Origin: Streptomyces sp. Ncost-T10-10d
Lineage (GTDB): Bacteria > Actinomycetota > Actinomycetes > Streptomycetales > Streptomycetaceae
Direction of reading: 5' to 3'
Length of the DNA stretch: 64,000 bases
NCBI RefSeq assembly: GCF_900091955.1
Contig: NZ_FMDF01000089.1
Span: forward strand, 23,400 to 87,399
Position 1 is the stretch's first letter. Every line of letters starts with the position of its first letter. The notes beneath the pieces were generated by a model. That model was not told the DNA's origin. It saw nothing but the letters and a program-made list of their open reading frames with translations, and did not search any database. A program made the translations under genes and the position numbers. This document shows, piece after piece, positions 42,794 to 49,889 of the stretch.

Positions 42794-43528
42794 GTGCTGC
42801 TACCGGTCAACATCACGCTCGGGGTCGTCCTGGCCCTGCTGCTCGCGGCGGCGGCCTCCGTCGCCGCCCTGGCCTCGCTCGGCCGGTCGCGCGAGATCCT
42901 GCTGGCCGGGCTGCGGGCCGCGGTCCAACTCGGCGCGGTTTCCCTGCTCATCGGCTGGGTGGTCCGTTCGCTGCCGCCGCTGCTCGCGTTCGTGGCGCTG
43001 ATGTACGCCGTGGCGGTACGGACCGCGGGCCGCCGGATCACCCGCAATCGCACCTGGTGGTGGGCGTTTCTGCCGATCGGGGCGGGGGTCGCGCCGGTGG
43101 TCGCCCTGCTGCTGCTCACCGGACTCGTCCCGGTCCGGGGCATCGCACTGATCCCGGTGACCGGCATCCTCATCGGGGGTGCGCTGACCGCGACCGTGCT
43201 CGGCGGGCGGCGGGCGCTGGACGAGTTGACGACCCGGCGCGGGGAGGTGGAGGCGGGCATGGCGCTCGGACTGCTCGACCGTGACGCGAGGCTGGAGATC
43301 GCCCGGCCCGCGGCGGCGGACGCGCTGCTGCCGGGGCTCGATCAGACGCGGACGGTGGGGCTCGTCACCTTGCCGGGCGCCTTTGTGGGCATGCTGCTGG
43401 GCGGCGCCTCGCCGGTCCAGGCGGGGGCCGTGCAGCTGTTCGTACTGGTGGCGCTCATGGCCGTACAGGCGGTGGCCGTCACGACCGTGCTCGAACTGGT
43501 GGCACGGGGACGGCTGCACCGGGACTGA
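42794..43528 (+). CDS. FetB/UPF0014 family ABC transporter permease
   Basis: A 244-aa membrane protein with the FetB (YbbM) pattern: LAGLRAAVQLGAVSLLIGWV, FVALMYAVAVRTAGRRITRN, IPVTGILIGGALTATVLGGR, RAAADALLPGLDQTRTVGLV and TLPGAFVGMLLGGASPVQAG. E. coli FetAB exports iron and protects against peroxide. The ATPase partner FetA is not adjacent here, so the activity must be supplied from elsewhere or the family role differs. Starts GTG 42794. Confidence 0.9.
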   Translation: MLLPVNITLGVVLALLLAAAASVAALASLGRSREILLAGLRAAVQLGAVSLLIGWVVRSLPPLLAFVALMYAVAVRTAGRRITRNRTWWWAFLPIGAGVAPVVALLLLTGLVPVRGIALIPVTGILIGGALTATVLGGRRALDELTTRRGEVEAGMALGLLDRDARLEIARPAAADALLPGLDQTRTVGLVTLPGAFVGMLLGGASPVQAGAVQLFVLVALMAVQAVAVTTVLELVARGRLHRD

Positions 43529-43576
43529 GGACTGCCGGAGGCCGGCTGTCGCGGACCGAGGCCCGCCGGGGCCCGG

Positions 43577-44254
43577 CTATCGCGCGCTGATGTGCAGCCG
43601 GATCGAACCGTCGGCCGCCGCTTCCACCCGGAGCCGAGTCAGGTCCTCGACGTGCGCGTCGGGCGAGAGTGCTGCGGCCCGCGGGCCGACGCCCACGACG
43701 CGCATGCCCGCCGCCCGGCCGGCCGCGATGCCCGCCTCCGAGTCCTCGAAGACGACACAGTCCGCCGGGGCGAAGCCCAGCTCGGCCGCCCCCTTGAGGA
43801 AGCCCTCGGGGTCCGGCTTGCTCGCGCCGACGCTCTCGGCGGTGACGCGGGTGACCGGCATCCGAAGTCCGGACGCGGTCATCCGGGTCCGGGCCAGCGC
43901 CTCGTCGGCCGAGGTGACCAGGGCGTGCGGGAGACCGGCGATCGCGTCCATGAAGGCGGGTGCGCCGGCGATCGGGACGACGCCGTCGGTGTCGGCGGTC
44001 TCCTCGGCGAGCATCGCCCGGTTGTCCGCGTGGTTCTGCTCCATCGGACGGTCCGGGAGGAGCACCGCCATGGTGGCGTACCCCTGCCGCCCGTGAACCA
44101 CCTTGAGCGCGGCCTCCGGGTCGAGCCCCTCCCGCAGTGCCCAGCGCCGCCAGCAGCGCTCCACGACGGCGTCGGAGTTCACGAGGGTGCCGTCCATGTC
44201 CAGGAGCAATGCCTTAAAAACACCAATGGTCTCTGACCTGGGCAAGGGGGCCAT
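43577..44254 (-). CDS. HAD-IA hydrolase (beta-phosphoglucomutase/GPP-like)
   Basis: A 225-aa HAD phosphatase with motif I LLLDMDGTLVNSDAVVERCW, the alpha-helical C1 cap containing WALREGLDPEAALKVVHGRQ, motif II HALVTSADEALAR, Lys in ESVGASKPDPEGFLKGAAEL and motif IV DCVVFEDSEAGIAAGRAAGM. The cap and GRQ segment resemble DOG2/glycerol-3-phosphatase-type sugar phosphatases. It is cytoplasmic. The start (ATG 44254) lies 18 bp from the left boundary site of the 44-48 kb island, so its natural promoter may have been displaced. Confidence 0.92.
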   Translation of the reverse strand: MAPLPRSETIGVFKALLLDMDGTLVNSDAVVERCWRRWALREGLDPEAALKVVHGRQGYATMAVLLPDRPMEQNHADNRAMLAEETADTDGVVPIAGAPAFMDAIAGLPHALVTSADEALARTRMTASGLRMPVTRVTAESVGASKPDPEGFLKGAAELGFAPADCVVFEDSEAGIAAGRAAGMRVVGVGPRAAALSPDAHVEDLTRLRVEAAADGSIRLHISAR

Positions 44255-44271
44255 CCTCTATGCGAGACAAG

Positions 44272-44292
44272 TTTGTTTCACCACGATACAAA
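44272..44292. repeat. Left boundary site of the 44-48 kb island (candidate attL)
   Basis: TTTGTTTCACC ACGATACAAA matches 48501-48521 at 19 of 21 positions. The ends form an imperfect inverted repeat (TTTGTTTC/GATACAAA). It is also nested in an outer CATCCTCT/AGAGGATG repeat (44252-44299). The short, imperfectly symmetric core fits serine-integrase att sites. Confidence 0.6.
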
Positions 44293-44326
44293 GAGGATGC
44301 TGCTCTGGCCAATCCAGAGATGTGAC

Positions 44327-44358
44327 GGAGTCCCGACCGCACTCGCGACCGGGACTCC
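44327..44358. terminator. Hairpin with 9-bp arms
   Basis: GGAGTCCCG (44327-44335) and CGGGACTCC (44350-44358) are perfect complements around a 14-nt loop. It lies at the inside edge of the island. Confidence 0.5.
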
Positions 44359-44362
44359 GGTA

Positions 44363-44416
44363 TTCTCTATCGCCGACGCACTCGGTGTACCGCTCGCCGA
44401 CCTCGTACGCGAATGA
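44363..44416 (+). pseudogene. C-terminal scrap of an XRE-type HTH protein
   Basis: The frame FSIADALGVPLADLVRE ending in TGA is the standard last helix of XRE/Cro HTH domains (L..IADALGV.L.DL). Nothing of the rest of the domain is upstream, so it is a truncated remnant at the island edge. Confidence 0.55.
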
Positions 44417-44475
44417 GCCCCGGCCGGCCGACGGGGGGCGGCCGACCGGGGCGGTCTAGGGACGGTGTGGCTCCG

Positions 44476-44616
44476 TCAGTTCCCGCAGACGTTGCAGGGG
44501 TATGCGGTCTGACTGATGCAGTTGCCCTGATCGTCGTACACGTAGACGACCGACTTAGTGCCGGGGCAGTTCGGCGTGGAGCTACAGCTGATGGCGTGGT
44601 CTTCCTGGTGTCCCAT
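44476..44616 (-). CDS. 46-aa cysteine-rich peptide, unknown
   Basis: MGHQEDHAISCSSTPNCPGT, KSVVYVYDDQGNCISQTAYP, CNVCGN, stop. Five cysteines at 11, 17, 33, 41 and 44 in 46 residues, with an acidic N-terminal dozen and a C-terminal CNVCGN. It overlaps the 3' end of the zinc-ribbon gene by 35 bp in another frame; AGAAGG lies about 12 bp upstream. It resembles neither the DUF397 nor the known zinc-ribbon families. It could be a small metal-binding protein, a secreted toxin-like peptide without a signal, or a RiPP-type precursor; no modifying enzyme is adjacent. Confidence 0.5.
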   Translation of the reverse strand: MGHQEDHAISCSSTPNCPGTKSVVYVYDDQGNCISQTAYPCNVCGN

Positions 44617-44779
44617 ACGAGAGCTTCGCCTTCTGTTCGAGGGTGGGCTCCCACGTCCGTAGACATCCGGCGCAGTACCAGTGCCACCGTTCCGCTGTGG
44701 TCGGTGTGGTGTGGCTGGTGTCTCGCCAGAGCGCCGGGTGGTTGGGGCAGTGGGGGCATGACGGCGGCCGATACACCAC
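44582..44779 (-). CDS. Small zinc-ribbon protein
   Basis: A 65-aa protein with two CxxC knuckles 24 residues apart: SCPHCPNHPALW and WHWYCAGCLRTWEP. The aromatic residues around the second knuckle are typical of phage and integrative-element zinc ribbons. GTG 44779 has AGGAGG five bases upstream, a near-perfect ribosome binding site. Likely nucleic-acid or protein binding; function unknown. It belongs to the minus-strand cluster of small island genes. Confidence 0.68.
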   Translation of the reverse strand: MVYRPPSCPHCPNHPALWRDTSHTTPTTAERWHWYCAGCLRTWEPTLEQKAKLSYGTPGRPRHQL

Positions 44780-44927
44780 GTGGTCCTCCTGTATGGGGTC
44801 CTGGCCAGGGTGGCTCGGTCACTGGGGACGTGCTGTGATGACCCGCTGAGGCCACCCGTTCGGGGGACCTGGAGCGGGATCGAACCCACCCGCGGCCGAT
44901 CGGCGTGATGGCAGCCGCGGGTGGGAG

Positions 44928-45086
44928 TCAGTTGCGCCACGTGGTGCCCGGCCGGTCCCACGAGGGGCGGACGAACCGGGCGTAGTGGTCGCCCTTGTGC
45001 TCAGGCGGCCTGGTGCAGCGCGCCTTGGTCTTGGGGTCCATGTCCCAGCAGACGTGGGTGATGAGGTGGGTCGACTCGGTTTTCAT
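44928..45086 (-). CDS. Small island protein, 52 aa
   Basis: MKTESTHLITHVCWDMDPKT, KARCTRPPEHKGDHYARFVR, PSWDRPGTTWRN. The VCW..DPKTKARCTRPPEHKGDH core, with Cys and His ligands, is a recurrent motif of small actinophage and integrative-element proteins. ATG 45086 overlaps the preceding stop as ATGA and has GGGAGG 7 bp upstream. Function unknown. Confidence 0.7.
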   Translation of the reverse strand: MKTESTHLITHVCWDMDPKTKARCTRPPEHKGDHYARFVRPSWDRPGTTWRN

Positions 45087-45232
45087 CGGCGGGCCTCCCG
45101 CCATGCGCGGCCAAGCCGAGCCGCAGTGGGGCATGCGACCGCGGCGCGGCAGGTGACGCAGGTCACGGTGTGGCCGATCCAGGTGCGGTACGCGGCATCC
45201 GGCGCGGTGACTGGCTTCGTCGAGGCGGTCAC
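45083..45232 (-). CDS. Small island protein, 49 aa, with CxxC
   Basis: Reads MTASTKPVTAPDAAYRTWIG, HTVTCVTCRAAVACPTAARL, GRAWREARR. The CVTC...C arrangement suggests a minimal zinc knuckle of the type often found in actinophage small genes. GTG 45232 overlaps the stop of the upstream gene (GTGA), and its own TGA overlaps the ATG of the next gene. These 4-bp overlaps on both sides are strong evidence that it is translated. Confidence 0.7.
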   Translation of the reverse strand: MTASTKPVTAPDAAYRTWIGHTVTCVTCRAAVACPTAARLGRAWREARR

Positions 45233-45375
45233 GGCTTTTTGCACCGCCCGCACTCGCAGGCCGGGAACGAGGTGCGGGGCTCAACAGTCTTGAGCGGGGT
45301 GACTTCGGCTTCCGGGCGAATGACGCGCGTTCTGCCGTAGCGGTCCACCTCGTACACCTTGATCGTCATTGCCAT
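45229..45375 (-). CDS. Small island protein, 48 aa
   Basis: MAMTIKVYEVDRYGRTRVIR, PEAEVTPLKTVEPRTSFPAC, ECGRCKKP. The N-terminal MTIKVYEVDRYG resembles small proteins that stand next to HTH regulators in streptomycete islands; the C-terminal CECGRC could bind metal. ATG 45375 (or 45369) follows GGGGG. It is the first gene of the four-gene minus-strand run and diverges from the regulator at 45533, sharing a 157-bp promoter region. Confidence 0.68.
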   Translation of the reverse strand: MAMTIKVYEVDRYGRTRVIRPEAEVTPLKTVEPRTSFPACECGRCKKP

Positions 45376-45532
45376 AAGTGGCCCCCGCCCTACGTCGATT
45401 GAGGGGAATGCAGCCAGTTCGCTGTACGGCCGCGCTGTCACACCCTGATGATGTGCGTGCACGGTGAGCAGTGAATAGGTCGCCGGATAGCCACGCGTGG
45501 CCACGTAGCGGCCACGGCCGGAAGCGCGAGCG

Positions 45533-46798
45533 ATGACACCTCAGACTGGACCCATGAGCCGCAACGATGCGCTGCGGGCCGCCCGCTTACGCAAGGGGTG
45601 GCGAACCATCGAAGCCGCCGCTATGGCCATCACAGAGCACGGGCAACAGCTCCTCGATGATCGACAGTTCACCGTCTCAGCCCGCACCTGGCGACGCTGG
45701 GAAGGCGACCGCCCCGGGTGGCCGGCCGAGGAGACCGCGATCGTCATTCACGACGCGCTCGGCCGCTGGCCGGAGGACCTCGGGTTCACGACTCCGCCGG
45801 GCTGGATTCGGCCCGAGCACCACGAAGAGGAACAGGTGCGCCGCCAAGCTTTCGCCTCTGTTACCGCAGCCGCACTCGTTGCGGGACCGGTCGCGCCGCA
45901 GCACGTTGACCCTGCCCTGATCGACTACTTCCAGCAGCAGTTGGAGGGCCACTATCGGGCTGACATGTTCCTCGGCCCACACGACCTGATCGGTACCGTG
46001 TCTGCTCAGTACCAGCTCATTGACAAGCTTGTGAGGTCCGCGAAGGGTGAGACCCGCCGGGGTCTCCTGCGGGTCGGTGCGGCCTATGCGGCGCTCGTCG
46101 GGTGGCTGTTCCAGGACGCCGGAGACATGGACGGCGCAACCTTCTGGCGCGGCGTCACCCAAGAGATCGCGATGCGGTCTCGCGATCCGCACCTCATCGG
46201 GTATTCCCTCGTGAACCAGGCGCAGGTGCGCACCGACCTTGGCGACGGGCACGCGGTCGTCGACTTGTGCGAGGCCGCGCTCGACGACGCCGACCGGCTC
46301 GTCCCGAAGGTGCGCATCATGGCCATGCAGCAGCAGGCCCACGGTGCCAGCCTCACTGGGGAACGGCATATGGTCGACCAGCTCATCGACCAGGCTGGCC
46401 GACTGCTGCCGCGCGTCGATGACGATCTGCCGTGGGGCAATGCCTGCCGGAGGACGCCTGGTTACCTGGAGGTGCAGCGGGCCACCTGCTACGGGCGTCT
46501 TGGTCTCGGCACGGAAGCTAGCGCCCTGTGGTCGCAAGTCCTTGCCATCGTGCCGGAGACCGCCCGCCGCGACCGCGGGGTCTACATGGCTCGGCAGGCG
46601 ACAGCTGCGGCGGCTGCGCGGGAGCCGGACCAAGCGGTCGAGATCGCGCGGACCGTGGCCACGATTGCGGTAGAGACTCGCTCGGCCAGGATGCGGCGGG
46701 AACTGGTCACTCTGGAGCAAGTAATGCGGCCGTGGCAGGATGCCCCGGTCGGCCGGGATCTTACGGAGATCCTGGAGCCCGTGACCGAGAGGGGATGA
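45533..46798 (+). CDS. HTH-TPR regulator of the 44-48 kb island
   Basis: A 421-aa protein. Residues ~10-85 form an XRE-like HTH region (NDALRAARLRKGWRTIEAAA, MAITEHGQQLLDDRQFTVSARTWRRWEG), followed by a linker and a long alpha-helical TPR-like part (LLRVGAAYAALVGWLFQDAG, HLIGYSLVNQAQVRTDLGD, LEVQRATCYGRLGLGTEASA). This architecture is common in Streptomyces regulators that sense peptides or control mobile elements. Start ATG 45533, or ATG 45554 (MSRNDALRAA). It ends 2 bp before the pterin dehydratase start, so the two form an operon, and it likely controls the divergent small genes. Confidence 0.85.
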   Translation: MTPQTGPMSRNDALRAARLRKGWRTIEAAAMAITEHGQQLLDDRQFTVSARTWRRWEGDRPGWPAEETAIVIHDALGRWPEDLGFTTPPGWIRPEHHEEEQVRRQAFASVTAAALVAGPVAPQHVDPALIDYFQQQLEGHYRADMFLGPHDLIGTVSAQYQLIDKLVRSAKGETRRGLLRVGAAYAALVGWLFQDAGDMDGATFWRGVTQEIAMRSRDPHLIGYSLVNQAQVRTDLGDGHAVVDLCEAALDDADRLVPKVRIMAMQQQAHGASLTGERHMVDQLIDQAGRLLPRVDDDLPWGNACRRTPGYLEVQRATCYGRLGLGTEASALWSQVLAIVPETARRDRGVYMARQATAAAAAREPDQAVEIARTVATIAVETRSARMRRELVTLEQVMRPWQDAPVGRDLTEILEPVTERG

Positions 46799-46799
46799 C

Positions 46800-47117
46800 G
46801 TGGCAGGCGTACCGAAGCCGCTGACTGACGAGGAGATCGAGGAGCGGCTCGCCGAGGTACCCGAGTGGACCCGCGACGGGGACGAGATCACGCGCCGAGT
46901 GGACATCCGGTATCACGCAGGGGTGGCGATGATCGTGCATATCGCCGACCGCGAGCGCCGCATCGGTCACCACGCGGATATCGACCTGAGGATCGATCAT
47001 TTGCGGATCGCGGTTACGACGCATGATGCCGACTTCAGGTTGACTGCGGCTGACTTCGACCTCGCGGCCCGAATCGATGCCATTGCCGCGGCGCACCAGT
47101 CCACGCCGCTCGACTGA
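46800..47117 (+). CDS. 4a-hydroxytetrahydrobiopterin dehydratase (PCD/DCoH)
   Basis: A 105-aa complete pterin-4a-carbinolamine dehydratase: PLTDEEIEERLAEVPEWTRD at the N-terminus and the active-site region VHIADRERRIGHHADIDLRIDHLRI with the paired histidines GHHAD, then TTHDADFRLTAADFDLAARI. It dehydrates 4a-hydroxytetrahydropterin, normally recycling the cofactor of aromatic amino acid hydroxylases, and its relatives moonlight as transcription coactivators (DCoH). Immediately downstream of an HTH-TPR regulator (GTG 46800, 1 bp after the stop) in a phage-like island, a regulatory role is worth considering. Confidence 0.92.
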   Translation: MAGVPKPLTDEEIEERLAEVPEWTRDGDEITRRVDIRYHAGVAMIVHIADRERRIGHHADIDLRIDHLRIAVTTHDADFRLTAADFDLAARIDAIAAAHQSTPLD

Positions 47118-47133
47118 CCCAGGACGCGCGAAA

Positions 47134-47165
47134 GCGCCCCTCCCGCCAGTAGGCGGAAGGGGCGC
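47134..47165. terminator. Bidirectional terminator
   Basis: Arms GCGCCCCTCCCGCC and GGCGGAAGGGGCGC (one mismatch) around AGTA, between the pterin dehydratase gene (+) and the lysis cassette (-). It lies 16 bp after one stop and 2 bp after the other. Confidence 0.82.
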
Positions 47166-47167
47166 GG

Positions 47168-47431
47168 TTACTTCTGGGAGATCTGCCAGAGGGTTAGGGC
47201 GAGGCCGATCACGCCGACCAGCGCGGCAATGGACGGCAGCGGCCAGCGCGCGCGTTCGAGGGTGTCAAGGCGCTTCTCGTGGTCGTCGATAATGCGGTCT
47301 GTCTGATCGCCGCGCTGTGCGAGCAGGGCGAGCGACCCATCGACCTTGGCGAAACCCGTTTCCATCGTGCCGCGCAGCTTCTCCAGCTCGACCGCGACCG
47401 CGGCCGGATCGGACGGGGTAGGGATGCTCAC
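47168..47431 (-). CDS. Phage-type small membrane protein (holin-like)
   Basis: An 87-aa protein: an N-terminal coiled coil (LEKLRGTMETGFAKVDGSLA, QTDRIIDDHEKRLDTLERAR) and a single C-terminal membrane helix (LPSIAALVGVIGLALTLWQI). This head-to-tail form is typical of actinophage holin-accessory or hemolysin XhlA-like proteins. GTG 47431 overlaps the stop of the upstream gene (GTGA). It is the last gene of the lysis cassette. Confidence 0.75.
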   Translation of the reverse strand: MSIPTPSDPAAVAVELEKLRGTMETGFAKVDGSLALLAQRGDQTDRIIDDHEKRLDTLERARWPLPSIAALVGVIGLALTLWQISQK

Positions 47432-47658
47432 TCGCGGCCCCCGGTGTCGGCGAGGCCGAGGCCGAGGAGGTCGAGCAGCTGCTCGACTGCGGGGAGCGCC
47501 ATGATTCGGGCGGTGCCGGCCGCGACGGCGAGCGCCCCGGCAACCCACGGCAGGGACTCGGGGACGCCGGACGCCTGGACGATCGCGTGGAGCGCGGCGG
47601 CCAAACCCGCAGCGGCTTGAATGGCGGTGCGGATGCTGCGCTTCGTGGTCGGCTTCAC
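47428..47658 (-). CDS. Putative phage holin
   Basis: A 76-aa hydrophobic protein with basic N-terminus (VKPTTKRSIRTAIQAAAG) and two membrane helices (AAGLAAALHAIVQASGV; LPWVAGALAVAAGTARIMAL), ending with LLDLLGLGLADTGGRE. This size and pattern match actinophage holins (class II). GTG 47658 follows GGGAAGAAG, 3 codons after the endolysin stop. Between an endolysin and a coiled-coil membrane protein, a lysis role is likely. Confidence 0.72.
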   Translation of the reverse strand: MKPTTKRSIRTAIQAAAGLAAALHAIVQASGVPESLPWVAGALAVAAGTARIMALPAVEQLLDLLGLGLADTGGRE

Positions 47659-47663
47659 GCCGA

Positions 47664-47966
47664 TCACTTCTTCCCGTAGGCGATGGCGTGGAGTGCCGCC
47701 CACCCTTTGGGGCCGATGGCGGGGTCGTAGTGCTGTCCGGCGGCGCGGTAGGTGGGGTGTGCCTGGTGGAATCGGGCGACGGCGGCCTGTGTCGCGGGCC
47801 CGTACGAGTTAGCCTCGGGGATGCCCTTGGACATGTAGCCCGCGGCTTTGAGCGCCCGCTGAAGGCCCTTTGCCGAGGGTGACTTGCGGCCCGGTGCGAG
47901 ACCCGCCAACGGCGTGATGTAGCCAAGGACCGGGCCCGTGCAGCTCGCGAGCGAGCTCGGCTGCAA
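47664..47966 (-). pseudogene. Endolysin C-terminal peptidoglycan-binding domain, truncated
   Basis: The sequence GYITPLAGLAPGRKSPSAKG, LQRALKAAGYMSKGIPEANS, YGPATQAAVARFHQAHPTYR, ending DPAIGPKGWAALHAIAYGKK, is the C-terminal peptidoglycan-binding module of actinophage endolysins. The catalytic domain is missing: upstream of about base 47920 the frame enters sequence that encodes the serine recombinase on the other strand. The deletion that made this junction removed the phage structural genes. Confidence 0.75.
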
Positions 47967-48368
47967 GGCGAACTAGTAAAGCTCCAGGACGGATTGGCGA
48001 GGCTCCAGGCCGACCGAGCCGTCAACCCAGGCGACTACCCGTCCGGCGTCTACGAAGCCGCCCGCGACCGCATCAAAACCCAGCGCGAGGCGGCCGAACA
48101 CCTGCTCGCTGAGTCCGCTGTCATTGAGGCGACGCCCGATGTATCCGACTATGAGCCGCTGATCGTCGGGCTGCTGGACGAGTGGGAGACCATCAACGAC
48201 GGAGAGCGAAGCGGCATACTCCGCCAGCTGCTACGCCGTGTTGCCGTCTATCGGGCGGAGCGCGAGGGATACGCGCGTGCCACGACCCGGATCGAGTTTC
48301 ACCTGGTGTGGGAGCCGGACCCGTGGGCCGACCAATCCGCATCTTCTGAAAGTGCTACAGAGGATTAG
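47919..48368 (+). pseudogene. Large serine recombinase, C-terminal remnant
   Basis: About 145 codons in frame, without a credible start: ELVKLQDGLARLQADRAV, YPSGVYEAARDRIKTQREAA, IVGLLDEWETINDGERSGIL and RQLLRRVAVYRAEREGY. These are the coiled-coil and end regions of phiC31-type large serine integrases. The catalytic serine, recombinase and zinc domains are gone. The stop is followed within 135 bp by the right boundary site, the usual position of an att site relative to its integrase gene. Confidence 0.8.
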
Positions 48369-48500
48369 CCGAGAAGGAGGGCTCGGGCAGTGAGGACGGT
48401 GGCCGGCATGGGCGGGCTCCAGAGCGCGGGGGAAGCAAAGACGCAGGAAAGAGAACAAGCAGCCTCGCCCGCCGGTCAGGGAGTGGCGGGCGGAGGCTAC

Positions 48501-48521
48501 TTTGTTCCATCACGATACAAA
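48501..48521. repeat. Right boundary site of the 44-48 kb island (candidate attR)
   Basis: TTTGTTCCATC ACGATACAAA, matching 44272-44292 at 19 of 21. It lies 132 bp after the serine recombinase remnant. Between the two sites lies 4.2 kb of phage-like genes; outside them are ordinary chromosomal genes. Confidence 0.6.
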
Positions 48522-48577
48522 AACCTGTCCGGGAAAGCCAATTCCGTCCCGGGCGGCGGGGTCGTCGGGCCGGGTGG

Positions 48578-49681
48578 TCAGGAGCGTCCCCGGCCCGTCG
48601 TCTCCGCCTCCAGGGCGCGGCGCGTGGTGGGGCCGTACACCCCCGACGGGTCGCCCTCGATGGATTTGTACGACTGGTAGACGCTTACGGCGTGCTCGAC
48701 CTGCCGCGTGAAGTCGCCGTCGTCCCGCCCGTGGAACAGCCAGATCTCCTCCAGCCGGCGTTGCAGTTCGGCCACCGCGGGCCCCTGGTCGCCGAGGCGC
48801 AGCGTGGGGCCGGCCAGTGAAGCGGGCGGTGCGGACGAGGCCGGACGGCTCGCGTGCGGCGTGGACGCGGAGGGCGAGGCGGTGGCCGGCTGTGAGGCGG
48901 CGGATGCGGAGGATGCGGAGGGAGACGGTGAGGTGCTCACCGAGGGGGATGCGGATGCGGATGCGGACACGGGCGGTGACGTGGGAGCCGGTCCGGAGGG
49001 TGCGGACGATGCGGAGGCCGATGCCGTCTCCTCCGTTGGGACGCTCGCCACGGTGCTCGGCAGGGGCTGTTCCCCGTCGGCGTCCCCGTTGCCTTTTCCG
49101 TCGAACAGCCCGCCCGCGAGTGCGGCCGTGCCCACCACCGCGGCCACGGCCGCCCCTGCGGCGAGTGCCGCGAAGGGCCGTCGGCGACGCGGCTGAACGG
49201 GGTCGTCGGCGGGTGCGAAGGCCGGTGCGAGGTGCGGTGTGAGGGCCGTGGTGCCGGGGGCTTCGGCCCGCTCGTCGGCGTCCGGCGGCGGGCTTGCCGT
49301 CGCCCGGCCGAGAAAGAGCGGCATCGTCGTGGCCGCGTCCCCCGCCGGCGGGTGCTGCTGCGCGTGGTCTGCGGCCGGTGTCTCGTCGCCCCCCAGCGTC
49401 ACGTACGGCCGGATACGCAGCGGATCGAAGTCCTCCGCCGCCGCGATCTCCGCCAGGTCGGCCGCCGACCGCGCGGCCCGTTGCTGCTCGGCGGCCCGGC
49501 GTTGCTCGGCGGCCCGCTGTGCTGCCCGCTCTCCGCACGCGCAGCCGGCCCCGGGTCTTGTGCCCGGCCCCCCGTCCAGCAGCCCTCCGTCCGGCAGCCC
49601 TCCGTCCGGGCCTCCATCAGGTCCCTGTCTCTCGTCCGGTCTGCTGTCCATACCGCACTCCGGGCACATATGTCCGGTCAT
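48578..49681 (-). CDS. Membrane protein with zinc-ribbon start and PG-binding end
   Basis: A 367-aa protein: an N-terminal MTGHMCPECGMDSR ribbon with a second pair CACGE later, an Ala/Glu helix, one membrane segment (FAALAAGAAVAAVVGTAALA GGLF), a long Ser/Thr/Pro-rich linker and a C-terminal peptidoglycan-binding domain (LRLGDQGPAVAELQRRLEEI, GVYGPTTRRALE). The ribbon is inside, the PG-binding domain outside. It resembles Streptomyces proteins thought to sense or bind the wall. ATG 49681 follows GGGGAGGGG. It diverges from the MFS gene 208 bp away. Confidence 0.86.
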   Translation of the reverse strand: MTGHMCPECGMDSRPDERQGPDGGPDGGLPDGGLLDGGPGTRPGAGCACGERAAQRAAEQRRAAEQQRAARSAADLAEIAAAEDFDPLRIRPYVTLGGDETPAADHAQQHPPAGDAATTMPLFLGRATASPPPDADERAEAPGTTALTPHLAPAFAPADDPVQPRRRRPFAALAAGAAVAAVVGTAALAGGLFDGKGNGDADGEQPLPSTVASVPTEETASASASSAPSGPAPTSPPVSASASASPSVSTSPSPSASSASAASQPATASPSASTPHASRPASSAPPASLAGPTLRLGDQGPAVAELQRRLEEIWLFHGRDDGDFTRQVEHAVSVYQSYKSIEGDPSGVYGPTTRRALEAETTGRGRS

Positions 49682-49889
49682 GGTGGGCCCCTCCCCTTGA
49701 ACTGCCTGCGATTATGCAGCCCGCTGCCGGGATGCCCAACGCCGTACCGAAATGCGTACCCGGGGGTGCATCCCGCCGCGACACCCGCCCAGGGCCCGTC
49801 CCCGCAGGTCCCGGGCCCGGTCCCGCTCGGCAGGCCATAACCGTGCGGAACGGCCAGGATGGGGTGTAGCGGATCCGAGGAGATGTTCC

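Noticed and set aside
44476..44616. RiPP (lasso or lanthipeptide) precursor
   Set aside because: No cyclase, protease, LanM or radical-SAM gene lies within the island; kept only as one alternative for the Cys-rich peptide.
44860..44925. tRNA-like TTCGATCCC stretch in the island
   Set aside because: The T-loop would be one base short, the stem mismatches in the standard register, and there is no D-arm, anticodon arm or acceptor stem.
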